Positions 9,525 to 21,129 of a stretch of DNA of 64,000 nt are shown piece after piece. Position numbers and translations under genes: made by a program. Source of the stretch: Saussurea involucrata (lineage: Eukaryota > Streptophyta > Magnoliopsida > Asterales > Asteraceae). The DNA lies in contig CM066322.1 in assembly GCA_033807775.1 (NCBI GenBank), positions 22,867,001 to 22,931,000 on the forward strand, read 5' to 3'. The notes under the pieces are model-generated. The model saw only the letters and a program-made list of their open reading frames with translations, was not told where the DNA came from and made no database searches. Each line of letters opens with the position of its first letter. Within the stretch, counting starts at the first letter, position 1.

Positions 9525-9842
9525 ATGTACACGCGTGTGTACATGTATGCCTATGCAAAACAAGTATAAGATTCAAATCGATGAATTCTATGTTATCTCG
9601 AACAAACTGAATCCAAAAGTTTGTTCAAATGAGAAAAGTATCAAAATAAGATAATAGTTAAATCATGTGAAAAATGACATGTGATTTTACACCAATGGTC
9701 ACAAGGGTGTTCGGACTATGTGGCCCACAACTTAAGTCTCGGCCAACATCGAGTGAATCACATATAGCCTGACCAGGGTCGACTCTATCTAGAGGCCATG
9801 GGGCGACGCGGCAGCAAAAGGCCAAAGGGCATCACCAAAGTA
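9226..9842. other. Non-coding spacer with (GTAT)n microsatellite
   Basis: AT-rich, no gene seen. A (GTAT)6-like run lies at about 9499-9525. Copies at 27874-28490 and 46523-47139. Confidence 0.6.
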
Positions 9843-10133
9843 GGGGTGTTTAGGATTGCTTATTTTTTTGACTTATTTGCTTATTGCTTTTCCTCACCAC
9901 AAATAAGCTATTTTAAGTATTTGGATTGAAAAAATGAAAAATGCTTATTACTTTTCCCCACCATAAATAAGTTGTTTTTGATAAGTTAATTCATTTAACT
10001 TATTTGAAAGTACTTATAACTTATTTGTTCAAATTATATTTTTACCCCCAACCTGCTTTTATCATCACATAAGTTTATAAGCACTTTAAAAAATAAGCAT
10101 AAGTGGTTTTAAATAAGCAATCCCAAACACCCC
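9843..10133. mobile_element. MITE, 291 bp
   Basis: Terminal inverted repeats GGGGTGTTTAGGATTGCTTA and TAAGCAATCCCAAACACCCC bound a short AT-rich non-coding element with many AATAAGC words. No clear target duplication (GTA left, TTT right). Copies at 28491-28781 and 47140-47430. Confidence 0.75.
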
Positions 10134-10255
10134 TTTTAAGGCCCTTTGTACATGGGTAGGTTAAACAATTACAAACTCATCGCTCGCCTCTCAATCTAAA
10201 CCCCTAAGTCTAAACTCGTTTCTGGCTTTCTCTCAAATTTGCGATTATACCCTAA

Positions 10256-10630
10256 GACCATCTCCAACGGGCCGGCAAATCGCCATTTTTGCCGGCCGAA
10301 CGACTCCAACGGACCGCCAAACCCAAAAAAAATTTGCCGGCCGATTGTTTTGAACGGCAAATATGCCGTGTGGGTTTTTTTTGCCGGCCTCAAATATTTG
10401 TGGAGCCCACCACTATCTAACATTTAATTAATAAAAAATATATTATTTAATTAATAAAAATTGTAAGTTTTAATTAAGAAATATTTAATAGTAAATAAAA
10501 TATGTTATTTTAAGGTGGGGTCCACAAATTTGGTGTTTGGATGGTTGGAGTTGAGGTTTTTATTTTTGTTGTTGGGCCCACCAAAATTGGTGTTTTTGGT
10601 GTGTTTTTTTGTGTCAGGTTGGAGAGGCTC
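10256..10630. mobile_element. MITE, 375 bp, TAA target duplication
   Basis: Ends GACCATCTCCAAC and GTTGGAGAGGCTC, flanked on both sides by TAA (10253-10255, 10631-10633). The TAA duplication suggests PIF/Harbinger origin. Contains GCCGGC-rich inverted repeats. Copies at 28904-29278 and 47553-47927. Confidence 0.75.
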
Positions 10631-11031
10631 TAACTCAGTATAACTCGTCTCACATGTGGGTCGTTGACGTCTTCTGCGTTACTGCATCTCTCGATATCTT
10701 CTATACACTACAATCTGCCCCAAACTCTAAAGGCTTTGCATTAAGGAGCAATCGACCAATGCATTGGTATTTGGTAAATTCCTGAAAGTTTCGCGCTAGT
10801 TTGGATTATGGATGCTTTTGTTTTGTTTTATTTTTTAGATTTGTTTTATTGTTTAATGTTTACTGTTTATTCAAAGTAGAAACAACAACCGAACATCCAT
10901 GTTTATTTGAATATATAAGGAGTCGTGCGGGTTTATCTTTTGGTAATTATATCTCAAGTAGAAACATAAACTTAATCTAAACAGTAAACAAATACTTAAC
11001 CCAAAAAATAAAACAGAGTTGAACATGTAAT

Positions 11032-11244
11032 TAAGTGGTCAGAATGATTAAGAGGCTCTTATGATATAGTGCAAAATGAAATATGGTTGTACTAACTGGT
11101 TACGGGAGACCCAAGATACAAAATTATTCAGAGGGTTCTAGAACCATTAAGAGGAAGACTTTTTTTGGCCAAACAAGATGTACCTCTTAGCGGATTCAGA
11201 GGTTGACTCTTAATGGAACTATTAAGAGGTAAACAAACAGCCCC
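11032..11244. mobile_element. Truncated MITE (AAGAGGTAAACA family) 3' of K1
   Basis: The right end AAACAAACAGCCCC is followed by TAA. The left part is missing compared with the 266-bp copy at 12618-12883, to which it is inverted. Copies at 29680-29892 and 48329-48541. Confidence 0.65.
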
Positions 11245-11564
11245 TAATTCTGTAGGCTGTTAGGTATTAGAATATTTAAGAATAGAAAAACACAGTTTGA
11301 TTGTTCACTACCTCAAAATGCCACTTAGGCAACAAATGAAAAATCTGCTTAGAGGGGTTTATGTGTTGATCTTTGATTTTCTTTTTTGTTGATGTCAGAA
11401 GGGTGTTATGTATTAGAATTTGTGTTTGTTGTTTGTTACTGCTAAGCACTTAAATTGCAAACAAGTTTTCAAGTTTGGACTTTGTAGATGATTGTGTTTA
11501 CAAACATGTGAAGAACTTTGATGATAATTAATAGGATTAGAAGACATGAATCGATATACAATCG

Positions 11565-11570
11565 TTTATT
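11565..11570 (-). promoter_or_regulatory. Putative polyadenylation signal of K1
   Basis: AATAAA on the minus strand, 75 bp past the K1 stop codon. Copies at 30213-30218 and 48862-48867. Confidence 0.5.
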
Positions 11571-11644
11571 TTTACTTGTAATTTAAACACAAGTATATAA
11601 AAGCTAGTAACACCATGATCATTTGGGTATATATACAAAAGTAC

Positions 11645-12235
11645 TTATGCCTTCTTGAAAAAAATCTTGAATGGCACATCACTTATAGCTAAACGTCTGC
11701 TTCCATTTTCAGAGATCTTAACTCCAATATCTCCACAAACAGGCCTGCAAAAGTCGCACACCGTGGGGCAGAACACAATCTTGTAATCATCTTCATACTT
11801 CTCTATCTTGAACCAGTTGCTTATGGTTTCTTGACCAGGGTTTCCCGACACCCCATGAGCTGACACGATCAGTTGTCCCTCATACTCCTCTAACATCCAA
11901 ACGTTAGACTGAATACATATTGATGAAGCCGAGAATATAATATTAAGATCTGTGGACTCCCGAATAACCCCTTTTTTGGGGTCAACCGGTGTGAATGTTA
12001 ACGGCAGGCCTCTGTCAACTTCCTGGGGTTCTTGAACTACATCAAGTGGACACGTGTCATTTCTCGTTGGAGCTAGCGTTAGTCCACCACCCATTCCTCG
12101 GAACACTGGCAAGATATAGTAATCTGTTCCTGATCGGACCAAGTTGCCATCAATGTCGCGAACTGGATCTGGCGATGATTGGCCCAAAGAAAGCGAGATT
12201 GTGGAGAAAAGAAGAAGCAACAATAATGTTTTCAT
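11645..12235 (-). CDS. Kunitz-type (miraculin-like) protease inhibitor K1
   Basis: A 196-residue intronless secreted protein of the soybean-trypsin-inhibitor (STI, I3) family, miraculin-like branch. Such proteins are beta-trefoil inhibitors of serine proteases used in defence and storage; many miraculin-like members are weak inhibitors. Seen: a hydrophobic signal peptide (residues 1-18), the family signature from V25 to I41 (V-x-D-x-D-G-N-x-V-x5-Y-x-I, an exact fit), six Cys (62, 107, 156, 160, 163, 167), with C62-C107 the usual first disulfide and a compact C-terminal Cys cluster, N-glycosylation sequons at N59 and N177, and the block GNPGQETISNWF before the C-terminal strands. Full family length. 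A TATA box lies 71 bp upstream of the ATG and a poly(A) signal downstream. The reactive-site residue cannot be fixed by reading; R92 is a candidate. Confidence 0.93.
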   Translation of the reverse strand: MKTLLLLLLFSTISLSLGQSSPDPVRDIDGNLVRSGTDYYILPVFRGMGGGLTLAPTRNDTCPLDVVQEPQEVDRGLPLTFTPVDPKKGVIRESTDLNIIFSASSICIQSNVWMLEEYEGQLIVSAHGVSGNPGQETISNWFKIEKYEDDYKIVFCPTVCDFCRPVCGDIGVKISENGSRRLAISDVPFKIFFKKA

Positions 12236-12305
12236 CTTGTGTATAGCTATTATAAAGGTTTCTTGAATTATTTTTGGTGTGATTTAATTGCATTTGGATA
12301 ACATG

Positions 12306-12313
12306 TATTTATA
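12306..12313 (-). promoter_or_regulatory. TATA box of K1
   Basis: TATAAATA on the minus strand (GCTATAAATACATG context), 71 bp before the start codon, giving a short 5' UTR of roughly 40 nt. Identical at 30954-30961 (K2) and 49603-49610 (K3). Confidence 0.7.
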
Positions 12314-12617
12314 GCAAAGATGAAGATATGACTTTGGTAAAGGCTGCACGTAACTGTGTGTACAAGTTGGCTGGACGATGCTATCTCTAAAAGTAGATGT
12401 GGTAAATTAAAGGGACTTTTTTTAATGTGGTAATCCATGTCTTAATTGTTATCTCCTACACATTTTCCTAATTTGGACTTTATAAGAATTTGTCACGTTT
12501 CAAGATTGGTCAATATAAAAACCAATCACGTCTTAAATCCTTGATCAAAAATAAAATATTTACATGATATAAGTTATGTCATGTATGATAAAAACAAATG
12601 TTTTGGCATGTAGCTTA

Positions 12618-12883
12618 GGTGCTCTTTGTTTACCTCTTCATAGTTCCATTAAGAGGCAACCTCTGAATCGTTTAGAGGTGAATCTTGTTTGGCAAAAAAA
12701 AGTTTGCCTCTTAATGGTTCTAAAACCCTCTGAATGATTTAGCATCTTGGGTCTTCCTTAACCATTCAGCACCCTAACTTCATTATAAACAATTACCAAA
12801 CAACCATATTTCATTTTGCACTATAGCATAAAAGTTTCTTAATCATTCTGCACCAAACCATTCAGCAACTGTCGAACAACCCC
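12618..12883. mobile_element. MITE, 266 bp, TTA target duplication, upstream of K1
   Basis: Ends GGTGCTCTTTGTTTACCTCTT and CAACTGTCGAACAACCCC, flanked by TTA on both sides (12615-12617, 12884-12886). PIF/Harbinger (Tourist)-like by target site. About 380 bp upstream of the K1 start and inverted relative to the copy 3' of the gene. Copies at 31266-31531 and 49915-50180; a further relative lies at 58612-58864. Confidence 0.75.
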
Positions 12884-13080
12884 TTAGTTAGCAAAAGAGC
12901 AAGGTAACTTTAATTTGCCCAAATATAGTCAAAGGTTCGACCCCTTCCTCCTCAGTTATTGAGTAAGCTAAAAAAATGTTCCATCACATTGGTATTCTTA
13001 AAGACTGGTTTCGTATGATGCCAATAGTTAATTTATTACCAAAATAAAAACGAATTCATATCTTACGAATTAGGTCTACA

Positions 13081-13280
13081 ATGAAGGGTGCAGCAAGAAA
13101 GACGTTTTCGGTGTTGGTTATCCAGTTACAGTCTTACAGAAGCAATCATGCCCGCTTTGATTAGGCTTCCTTTAACGGATTTGATCACGATTGTCCGTGT
13201 TGTATGTCACAACATGAAAATTCTAACCATCTTTTCGTGCAATGTTCGACAGCTCGGGAGGTAGGAGCTCTTTTGCACCA
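13081..13280 (+). pseudogene. LINE reverse-transcriptase zinc-binding (zf-RVT) remnant
   Basis: The frame ending in CPCCMSQHENSNHLFVQC then STAREVGALLH resembles the zinc-binding domain found after plant LINE reverse transcriptases (C-x2-C ... H-x4-C). It contains stops upstream, so it is a relic. At 13280/13281 it is cut and joined to Athila-like gag. In the third copy the remnant continues normally (50578 onward), which marks 13281 as the duplication breakpoint. Confidence 0.55.
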
Positions 13281-16200
13281 TCTCATTCAGTCGCTTCCAA
13301 ACTTCCATGGCCTATCAAAAGAAGAACCGTATAATCACTTATACGAATTCCTTGCCATCTGCAACACTAACAATATTCGAGGTCTTACCCGAGACCACCT
13401 TAGGCTCATATTGTTCCCTTTTTCTCTAAAAGGGCGAGCCAAACAGTGGTTTATATCACTTGAGCCGAGGATCATCTCTACTTGGGATGACATGCAGAAG
13501 AAGTTTTTAGCCGAGTATTTCCCTATAAGGAAAACTGCGGAGATACGCCGAGCGATCTCCAACTTTCAACAGCAACCTGGGGAAGAGTTTCACGAGGCAT
13601 TTGAGCGACTCAAAGAGCTTCTTCGTTCCTGCCCTCACCACGATACCCCGAAATGGATCTTGGTGAAAACATTCTTGGATGGCTTAGACCCGACTCATCG
13701 AGGTCTAGTTAATGCCGCAAGTGGGGGAACGATGATGACAAAGACTGACGAGGAGGCTTGGCAATTCTTGGAAACATACAGTCGAAGCCTTGCATCACAT
13801 AATTTTTCGTGGGCAACTCATAGGTCGGTGTCATCTGTATCTAATACTGAAGGGTTGAATGACTTGAGGAAAGAGTTCAAGGGTGAGATTGGTGAGTTGT
13901 CTAAAAAGATAGATCTTGTTTTAGGTGGGATGACTGGGAAGAAAAACGATGTTTTTCAGGTTCAAAATGCATGCACTCGCTGTGGGGATTCCTCACATTC
14001 TGCAAATGAGTGCTTAGTTTTCCATTCTGAGAGCGTAAATCAATCCCAGGGGTTTGGTAATCATAATCAAGACCCATTTTCAAGCACTTATAATCCGGGA
14101 TGGCGAAAGCATCCCAATTTTTCTTGGAAAAACAATCAAGAGGGTCCTTCAAATCAACCCCGATTTCATCATCATTAGGGACAGTCGAGTCAGCTCAAAT
14201 TCCAGGGACAAAATCACAATCATCCTCACTCTGGAAATTACCACCATGGTAATCAAAGCCACAATCAAAACTTTGGTGGTAATAATAATTATAGCAACAA
14301 CAGACATGGTTCATCGCCACTTGAAAAGCAAATGCAAGATATGATGGCAATGATGAAAGATTACATGCAAATAACAAACAATAATACTCAGTCTGTTGCT
14401 GCTACTACTCAGTCTATTGCTGCTCTAGAAAAACAAGTCGGCCAACTGGCCGAACAGCTGAGTAGAAGGGATGGGGGTACGCTGCCAAGTATGACTAAGC
14501 CGAATCCTAGTCATGAGCACGTAAATGAAATCACTTTGCGGAGTGGCCGTCAACTGGACCCCTTCCCTCAAAAAGGCGTTGGAAGTTCTTCGGAAAAGGG
14601 CGAAGGGAAAGAGATCGAGGAGAGAGTAGAGTCTGAAGAAGAGAATCAAGTTCCAATCACAATCACATCGGATGCCGATAAATCTCAAGATGGGGAGGGT
14701 TCGAGATTTCCTAATCAAGAACCCACTGTTCCATTCCCCGCCGCTTTAAATGAATCTGCGGCATTTCCATTTGGAAAAAGAGGGCCGAAAAATGATGATA
14801 TGATGGATGTCTTTCGCCAAGTAAAGATAAATCTACCATTACTAGATGCCATCAAACAAATCCCGGCTTATTCCAAATTCTTGAGAGAGTTGTGCACTCA
14901 AAAGCGCAAACAAAAGACTTCGATCCCTAAAAAGATTGAAGCTACTGAGGAAGTAAGCACTATTCTATCTAGTTCCCTACCACAAAAATGCAAGGACCCT
15001 GGATCCCCATTGATCCCTGTCGTTATGGGAAATTCCGCCATAAAGAGTGCCTTGCTAGATTTAGGGGCTAGTGTGAATATCTTGCCAGGATCGGTGTATG
15101 ATGAGTTTGAGTTTGGTGAACTCAAGGCGACAAGTGTGTTAATACAACTCGCTGATCGATCTGTTAAGACACCGAGGGGAGTGCTTGAGGATGTGATTGT
15201 GAAAATTGAGGACTTCTACTACCCTGTGGATTTCCTTGTGCTAGATACCGAGGGCATTTGTAGAGATAAAAGCCCTACGATGATTCTCGGCCGACCATTC
15301 TTGGCGACTGCAAACGCCACAATCAATTGCCGAACAGGAGTGATGGACATTACCTTTGGTAATCGAAAATTGCGTATGAATATCTTTACGCCATCCTCCT
15401 TCCCTCCGACCGAGACCGAGTGTTACCCCATAGACTTTGCAGAAGAATGCACCCAAGAATACACTTCAAGCATACTACAAGAGGATTTGTTCACTCGATA
15501 CTTTTCTATCTCATCGGAGGATGATCTTGATTTGGTAGATTTACATGAGGTCCAGGCATTGCTTGCTGAGCCACTTGTGCCTAATCAACCACCCTGGTCT
15601 CATAAGGTTGAACCATTGCCAAATCTAGCTCACGAACCTCCAAAGAGTTCACTTGAAAAACCACCAGAGCTAGAACTTAAGCCACTACCAGATCACCTTA
15701 AGTATGTCTTCTTAGGAGATGATGGCACCCTACCAGCTATTATCTCATCATCACTCACACCTGATCAGGAAGACATGCTTATTTATGTTCTAAAAGACCA
15801 TAAGAAGGCAATTGGATGGTCGATAGCCGATTTGAGAGGGATTAGTCCTTCGGTATGCATGCATAGAATCCACACCGAGCCTAATGCTAAGCCCTCACGA
15901 GAATTTCAAAGACGACTGAACCCGAACATGAGGGATGTGGTGAAGAAAGAAGTTATCAGGTGGTTGGATGCCGGGATCATATATCCCATTTCTGATAGCC
16001 CTTGGGTAAGCCCGACACAAACGGTGCCCAAGAAATCTGGCATCACCATTGTGGAGAGAGGAGGGGAAAACATTCCTACTCGCCCTGTCACCGGATGGCG
16101 AGTGTGCATCGACTACCGAAAGTTGAATGCAGGCACGTTGAAAGATCATTTCCCCTTACCTTTCATCGACCAAATACTAGAGAAGCTGGCAGGCCAGAAA

Positions 16201-18576
16201 TACTACTGCTTCTTGGATGGTTATTCAGGATACAATCAAGTGGCCATACACCCTGATGACCAAGAGAAGACGACATTTACATGTCCGTATGGCACTTTCG
16301 CTTTCCGACGAATGCCATTTGGACTATGTAATGCGCCTGCGACATTCCAAAGGTGTATGATGTCAGTCTTCAGTGACATGTTGGGCGAGTCATTGGATGT
16401 CTTCATGGATGACTTCTCAGTATTTGGCGAGACATTTGAAAGTTGTCTCCATAGTCTTGAGAGGGTGCTGAAACGTTGTGAGGAGACTAACTTAGTGCTA
16501 AGCTGGGAGAAGAGCCATTTCATGGTTCGAGAAGGAATTGTGCTCGGTCACGTGATTTCTGAACGTGGCATTGAAGTAGATCGAGCAAAGGTCCAGGTGA
16601 TCTCCACTTTATCTCCACCGACGACGGTGAAGGGTATTCGCTCATTCCTTGGACACGCAGGCTTCTATAGGCGATTTATCAAAGACTTCAGTGCCATTTC
16701 ACGACCCTTGTGAAATCTACTTGCCAAGGATAATTCATTTGTCTTTGATGAAACCTGTCTAGAGGCGTTTGAGACAATCAAGCAAAAGCTTGTCGAGGCA
16801 CCCATCATGCAAAAACCAGACTGGTCGTTGCCATTTGAGTTAATGTGCGACGCTAGTAATGAAGCGATGGGAGCTGTACTTGGTCAACGGGTGAATAAAA
16901 AGCCCGTTGCCATTTACTATGCTAGTCGGACATTCTCCGAGGCCCAGATGCATTACACGACCACTGAAAAAGAGTTACTTTCTGTCGTGTTTGCACTGGA
17001 AAAGTTTCGCTCGTATCTGTGGGGAGCGAAGGTGATCGTCTACTCTGATCATTCAGCCCTTCGCCATCTACTCGATAAGAAGGAAGCCAAACCCAGGCTT
17101 ATCAGATGGATTTTGCTATTACAGGAGTTTGACTTGGAAATTCGAGATAAGAAAGGATGTGAGAATGTAGTAGCAGACCATTTGTCCCGAATCCCCACAG
17201 ATCAGATCCCGACCAAGGAAGAAGTCCAGGGATCTTTCCCGGATGAGCAGTTATTTGCCATATCTAGACTTCCTTGGTTTGCTCACATTGTTAATTACTT
17301 AGCTGCAAAGAAGTTACCACATGATTGGACAACTCAACAGAAACGGTACTTCTTTTCGCAACTTAAGTACTATTACTGGGAGGATCCTGAGCTCTTTAAA
17401 TATTGTCCGGATCAGATTGTCTGGAAATGTGTCCCCGATAGTGATCACGAAGATATTTTAAAGCATTGTCACCGTTATGCATGTGGGGGACACTTTAGTG
17501 GAAAGAAGACAGGGATCAAAGTACTTGAGTGTGGATTCTTTTGGCCTACCATATTTAGGGACGCTCAGAACTTTGCAAAATCATGTCTTCGATGTCAGAG
17601 CTTGGGTAATATTTCACGCAAGGACATGATGCCTCTCAACCCCATCCTGACTGTCGAGTTCTTCGATGTGTGGGGTATAGACTTCATGGGTCCTTTTCCA
17701 TCATCCCAAGGTAATCTATACATTCTGCTAGCTGTTGACTATGTCTCTAAGTGGGTGGAGGCTATCGCGACCACAACGAATGATCACAGGGTAGTATGCA
17801 AGTTTGTCAAGAGCCACATTTTCACTCGACATGGGTATCCGAGAGTCATCATCAGTGATGGCGGAACCCACTTCCGTAATATGAAGTTTAGTGCTTTGGC
17901 AAAACACTATGGGATCACACATAGGATAGCCACACCATATCACCCATAGACTAGCGGACAGGTCGAGGTCTCTAATCGTGAAATTAAGCATATTTTGGAG
18001 AAGACCGTGAGACCTGATAGGAAGGATTGGTCGAGTCGATTAGAGGATGCACTATGGGCATATCGTACCGCATATAAGACACCCATAGGCATGTCTCCAT
18101 ATCGACTCGTGTATGGGAAGGCTTGTCATCTTCCGGTCGAGTTGGAGCACCGAGCTGCTTGGGCAGTTAAGAAGCTGAATCTTGATCTAAAAGAAGCCGG
18201 TGACCATCGTAAACTGGAGTTAGATGAGTTAGAGGAATTGAGACGAGATGCATACGAGAGTTCCCGCATATACAAGGAACGAACTAAGGCTTTTCATGAT
18301 AGACACATATCGCGAAAGTCGTTCCATGTAGGGATGAAAGTTTGGCTATATAACTCTCGCTTAAAGTTATTTCCAGGCAAGCTAAGGTCTAGATGGTATG
18401 GCCCATATATTGTGCAAGAGGTGTTCCCACATGGTGCGGTCACAATTCAGGACGAGAAAGGTGGGGCATCCTTCAAGGTAAATGGGCAAAGACTGAAGCC
18501 ATACATCACCGCTCGAGACCATGATGGTTATGTTTTGGAGACCACGGCTCTTGCCGAGCCGGTTTATGACCCCTAG
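13281..18576 (+). pseudogene. Athila/Tat-like gag-pol with three in-frame stops (unit 1)
   Basis: One continuous frame, broken by TAG at 14176-14178, TGA at 16711-16713 and TAG at 17947-17949. In order: gag (PNFHGLSKEEPYNHLYEF onward) with a CCHC knuckle CTRCGDSSHSANEC near 13972; aspartic protease LLDLGASVNILP near 15052; reverse transcriptase with FMDD at 16402-16413; RNase H (MCDASNEAMGAVLGQR, near 16843); integrase zinc finger (H-H-C-C, about 17464-17600); and the D-D-E core, whose Glu (VEVSNREI) comes after the last stop. The first and last stops are likely single C-to-T changes from Gln codons. Unit 2 has identical stops, so the element was dead before the unit was duplicated. The frame continues upstream into the LINE remnant (ATG at 13204), giving a chimeric open frame 13204-14178. 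Confidence 0.9.
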
Positions 18577-20430
18577 TCATAGGACTGGTTCCATTTATCT
18601 GTATACTTTGTATATTTGCTATTTATTTCTTTGCCTGCTTTAAGATCGAGTCAGTTAATTGAGTCGTAGTTAAATGAACTTTGTGTGTATGTTCACTGCA
18701 AACCCTCACGAGACTTCACTCGTCCACTAGGGGAAACCTAGGGGTTTAAAAGGCTTGTTGCACATGCTAAGTGCAATCGCGCTTCCCAGCGAAAATGAGG
18801 ATTAGGTAGTTTTTCTTTTCTTTTTTGTATCTCTTCGTGCTATCTGTTTATCTGTCTTGGAGCCTGAAATCCCCCTTGGTTGAGTCCACTTCCCCACATT
18901 GAGGACAATGCACATCTTTAAGCTGGGGAGGGGGAAAATTTGGAAATTTTCTGATTGACTGCTATTGTGCTTTAACGAAGTTTGTCCAAGTTGTTGTGTT
19001 TTAGCAGGAAAGTGCTGACAAATCGCCGAAGGCTAACGGTCCCATACAGGTCGGAGCTTACATGGATTGATCGACACTACACCCAATCACGCACTTGAAC
19101 GACATTCAGGGGAGTTTGACATTCAGGGGAGTTTTTTTGTTTTTCTCATCTTTATATGTGTTTCTTTAGCTTATTTGCATACATTGGGGACAATGCATGA
19201 TCCAAAAGTGTGGGGTGTTAAAAACTTAAATAATTGACTTGTTCTAGGGCAGTAATTCAGTTACATATATGAGCATAATGAAGAAGTTCTTGTTAGACTC
19301 TAAGGAGCATATAGCACTAATGAATTGGTCGATTAGTCACCTAATACTACTTGGTGTGTCATGCTATTTGAAACTAATATTGATTGATCTGGTGAGCACA
19401 TCTACACCGTGAGACATTTGAGCCTTATGACTAAAACATCAAAAAATTAGTCTCATTCATTTCATGTGTGTATTACACCTCATGTGCATCGGTCTCTCTA
19501 GAACTTGCATCTATTCTCTTCGAGATTGCATTGTATTCATGCTTGCATACAAAGGTGATAAAGGCCATCTTTGATGTGAATGTTAACCACTTTAGCCAAA
19601 AAGCCGACCTTGAAAAGAATAAATCCACTTGCTTAACCATTTTGAGCCTACAAACCCGTTCTTTTGACACACCTAAGTTACAAGCCACACAAGCCAAACA
19701 CTTCCTACCCAAACCTTAAGACTTTGGGGTGTGACTTTAGACCAAAGAGCTATATTGTTGATATCTTGAAATTGTGGTCTCAAAAGAAGAAAAGAATAGA
19801 AAGCAAAGCCTCGAAAAAGAAAAAAAAAAGTGTGCAAAGCCTAAAAAAATGGAAAACAAAAAAAGAAAAAAAAGAAAAAAAAGGGGCATAAAAAGGGTTT
19901 AAAAGTCGGTATACGACCATTGTGAAAAAAGGGAGAGAAAGAATAAAGGCTTGCAGTCATTGAAATGAGAAGTGCTCGAAAGTTTCCATGCTCGTGGTTT
20001 ATTGCTCACAACGCCCCTTAGTCTTAACGGTTTTTAAAGTCACTTTACCATAATCATCCTACCCTACCCATAACCACCATTACAACCCTTAAAAAATACC
20101 TTTTGATTTGTATCTTGCATGCAATTCCAGCGGTGGAGAATGAGAATTTTTGCAAGCTTATGGTAGAGTACCAATCATATGAGGATGTCTTGAGCGAAAC
20201 ACTATAACCCAAACACATGAGTGATGGAGGGAATCTTATCCTTAGTGAGAGCTTACTGGATCATTTTATGTTAGTTCTCGAAACAGTATGCGCATACCGA
20301 GGAATTGATGGTTGACCGGTCCCATGTTCATGACATACTATGAGTTCTAAAGAGTTTGACTTGACCATTCTTGAATTATCGGAAATAAACTGTTTTATTG
20401 CCCGAGGACGGTCAATGTTTAAGTGTGGGG
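18577..20430 (+). other. Long 3' non-coding region of the Athila-like element (unit 1)
   Basis: No coding region supported and no env-like frame seen. Three G-rich polypurine-like stretches each follow an ACAATG or TCAATG word: near 18921-18936 (AGCTGGGGAGGGGG), 19206-19217 (AAAAGTGTGGGG) and 20421-20430 (AAGTGTGGGG). The last abuts the LTR start and is the likely polypurine tract. An A-rich tract lies at 19790-19880. Confidence 0.65.
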
Positions 20431-21129
20431 TGTTTTTGATCGGTCATTTGATTCTACTTTATTTTCTCGTTAATTGCCCCTCTCTAGTGCATTAAAATGG
20501 TAAAACCGAACGATATTGATGTGTTTTTATATTTTTATAGGTTCGGAACAATTTGGAGCGAAAAAGACCAAAACGATGTGGCTGTGGAGGTTTGGCCATA
20601 TCTCACTCGTCCGAGCTCCGTTCAAGGCGATTCAAGATGTTCCGGAAAGCCAAAACATAGACGAACAATCTTCGTGTTTTGCGTTTTTTGCAAATTCGGA
20701 GTGAATCTGGGTCGAATCTGACCCCGAAGGCAGAAAAGTGTTGCTGGACAGCAGGTTACAAGTTGTACAACAACAGGTACAACCTGCCGTAGCAGTAAAA
20801 CAAAAGAAAATAATGTGAGGCTGGATCTTGGGCTTTTAGAAGACTTTAATTATCCAAAAGAAAGAGACCATGGGCTGAAATAAAATGGGTCATACATAGC
20901 CCACGTGAGGTTTGCAAGAAAAAGAAAAGGAAAGGATGTTGTGGGTATTTTTTTTCATTGATACGTATATCACAAGGAGAGTTACGGTTATAGAGTTCAA
21001 GAAGGAAACAAAATCAAGGGGTTATCTCTTACGCTTTTATTAGGGGCTGAAACAGAGATAAATAGGAGCACGGCTGGATTCTGAGGGGACGCCTCAATCT
21101 ACACATACAGCACAACACCGAGATAAGTA
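20431..21129 (+). repeat. Athila-like 3' LTR, first stretch (unit 1)
   Basis: Begins TGTTTTTGATCGG right after the polypurine tract and is interrupted at 21129/21130 by a copia LTR (candidate target site AAGTA). Positions 20476-21129 are repeated at 26362-27032 beyond the copia. The two versions differ by an 18-bp indel (missing here), a T-run change and several substitutions, so they come from two different LTRs. Confidence 0.75.

Larger units (their letters stand above)
8129..13280. repeat. Partial left copy of the 18.65-kb tandem unit
   Basis: Nearly identical to 26776-31928 and 45425-50577: end of an Athila-like LTR, MITEs, Kunitz gene K1 and LINE remnant. It differs from both other copies at a T-run near 8210 and at 8365, 8501, 8906, 9425, 9957 and 10022, and from the third copy only at six later sites. 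The left boundary is the insertion point of copia element B, so the rest of this unit may lie left of the window. Confidence 0.93.
13281..20430 (+). mobile_element. Athila/Tat-like Ty3/gypsy element, 5'-truncated (unit 1)
   Basis: Gag-pol body plus a long 3' non-coding region, followed by its 3' LTR from 20431. The 5' LTR, PBS and N-terminal gag codons are missing at the unit boundary. Domain order PR-RT-RNase H-INT places it in Ty3/gypsy; the DLGAS protease motif, FMDD reverse transcriptase and DVWGIDFMGPF integrase fit the Athila/Tat branch. Confidence 0.85.

Noticed and set aside
11995..12246. Plus-strand frame across the Kunitz genes (also 30643, 49292 and 59807-60277)
   Set aside because: Antisense shadow of the Kunitz coding sequence with no domain of its own.
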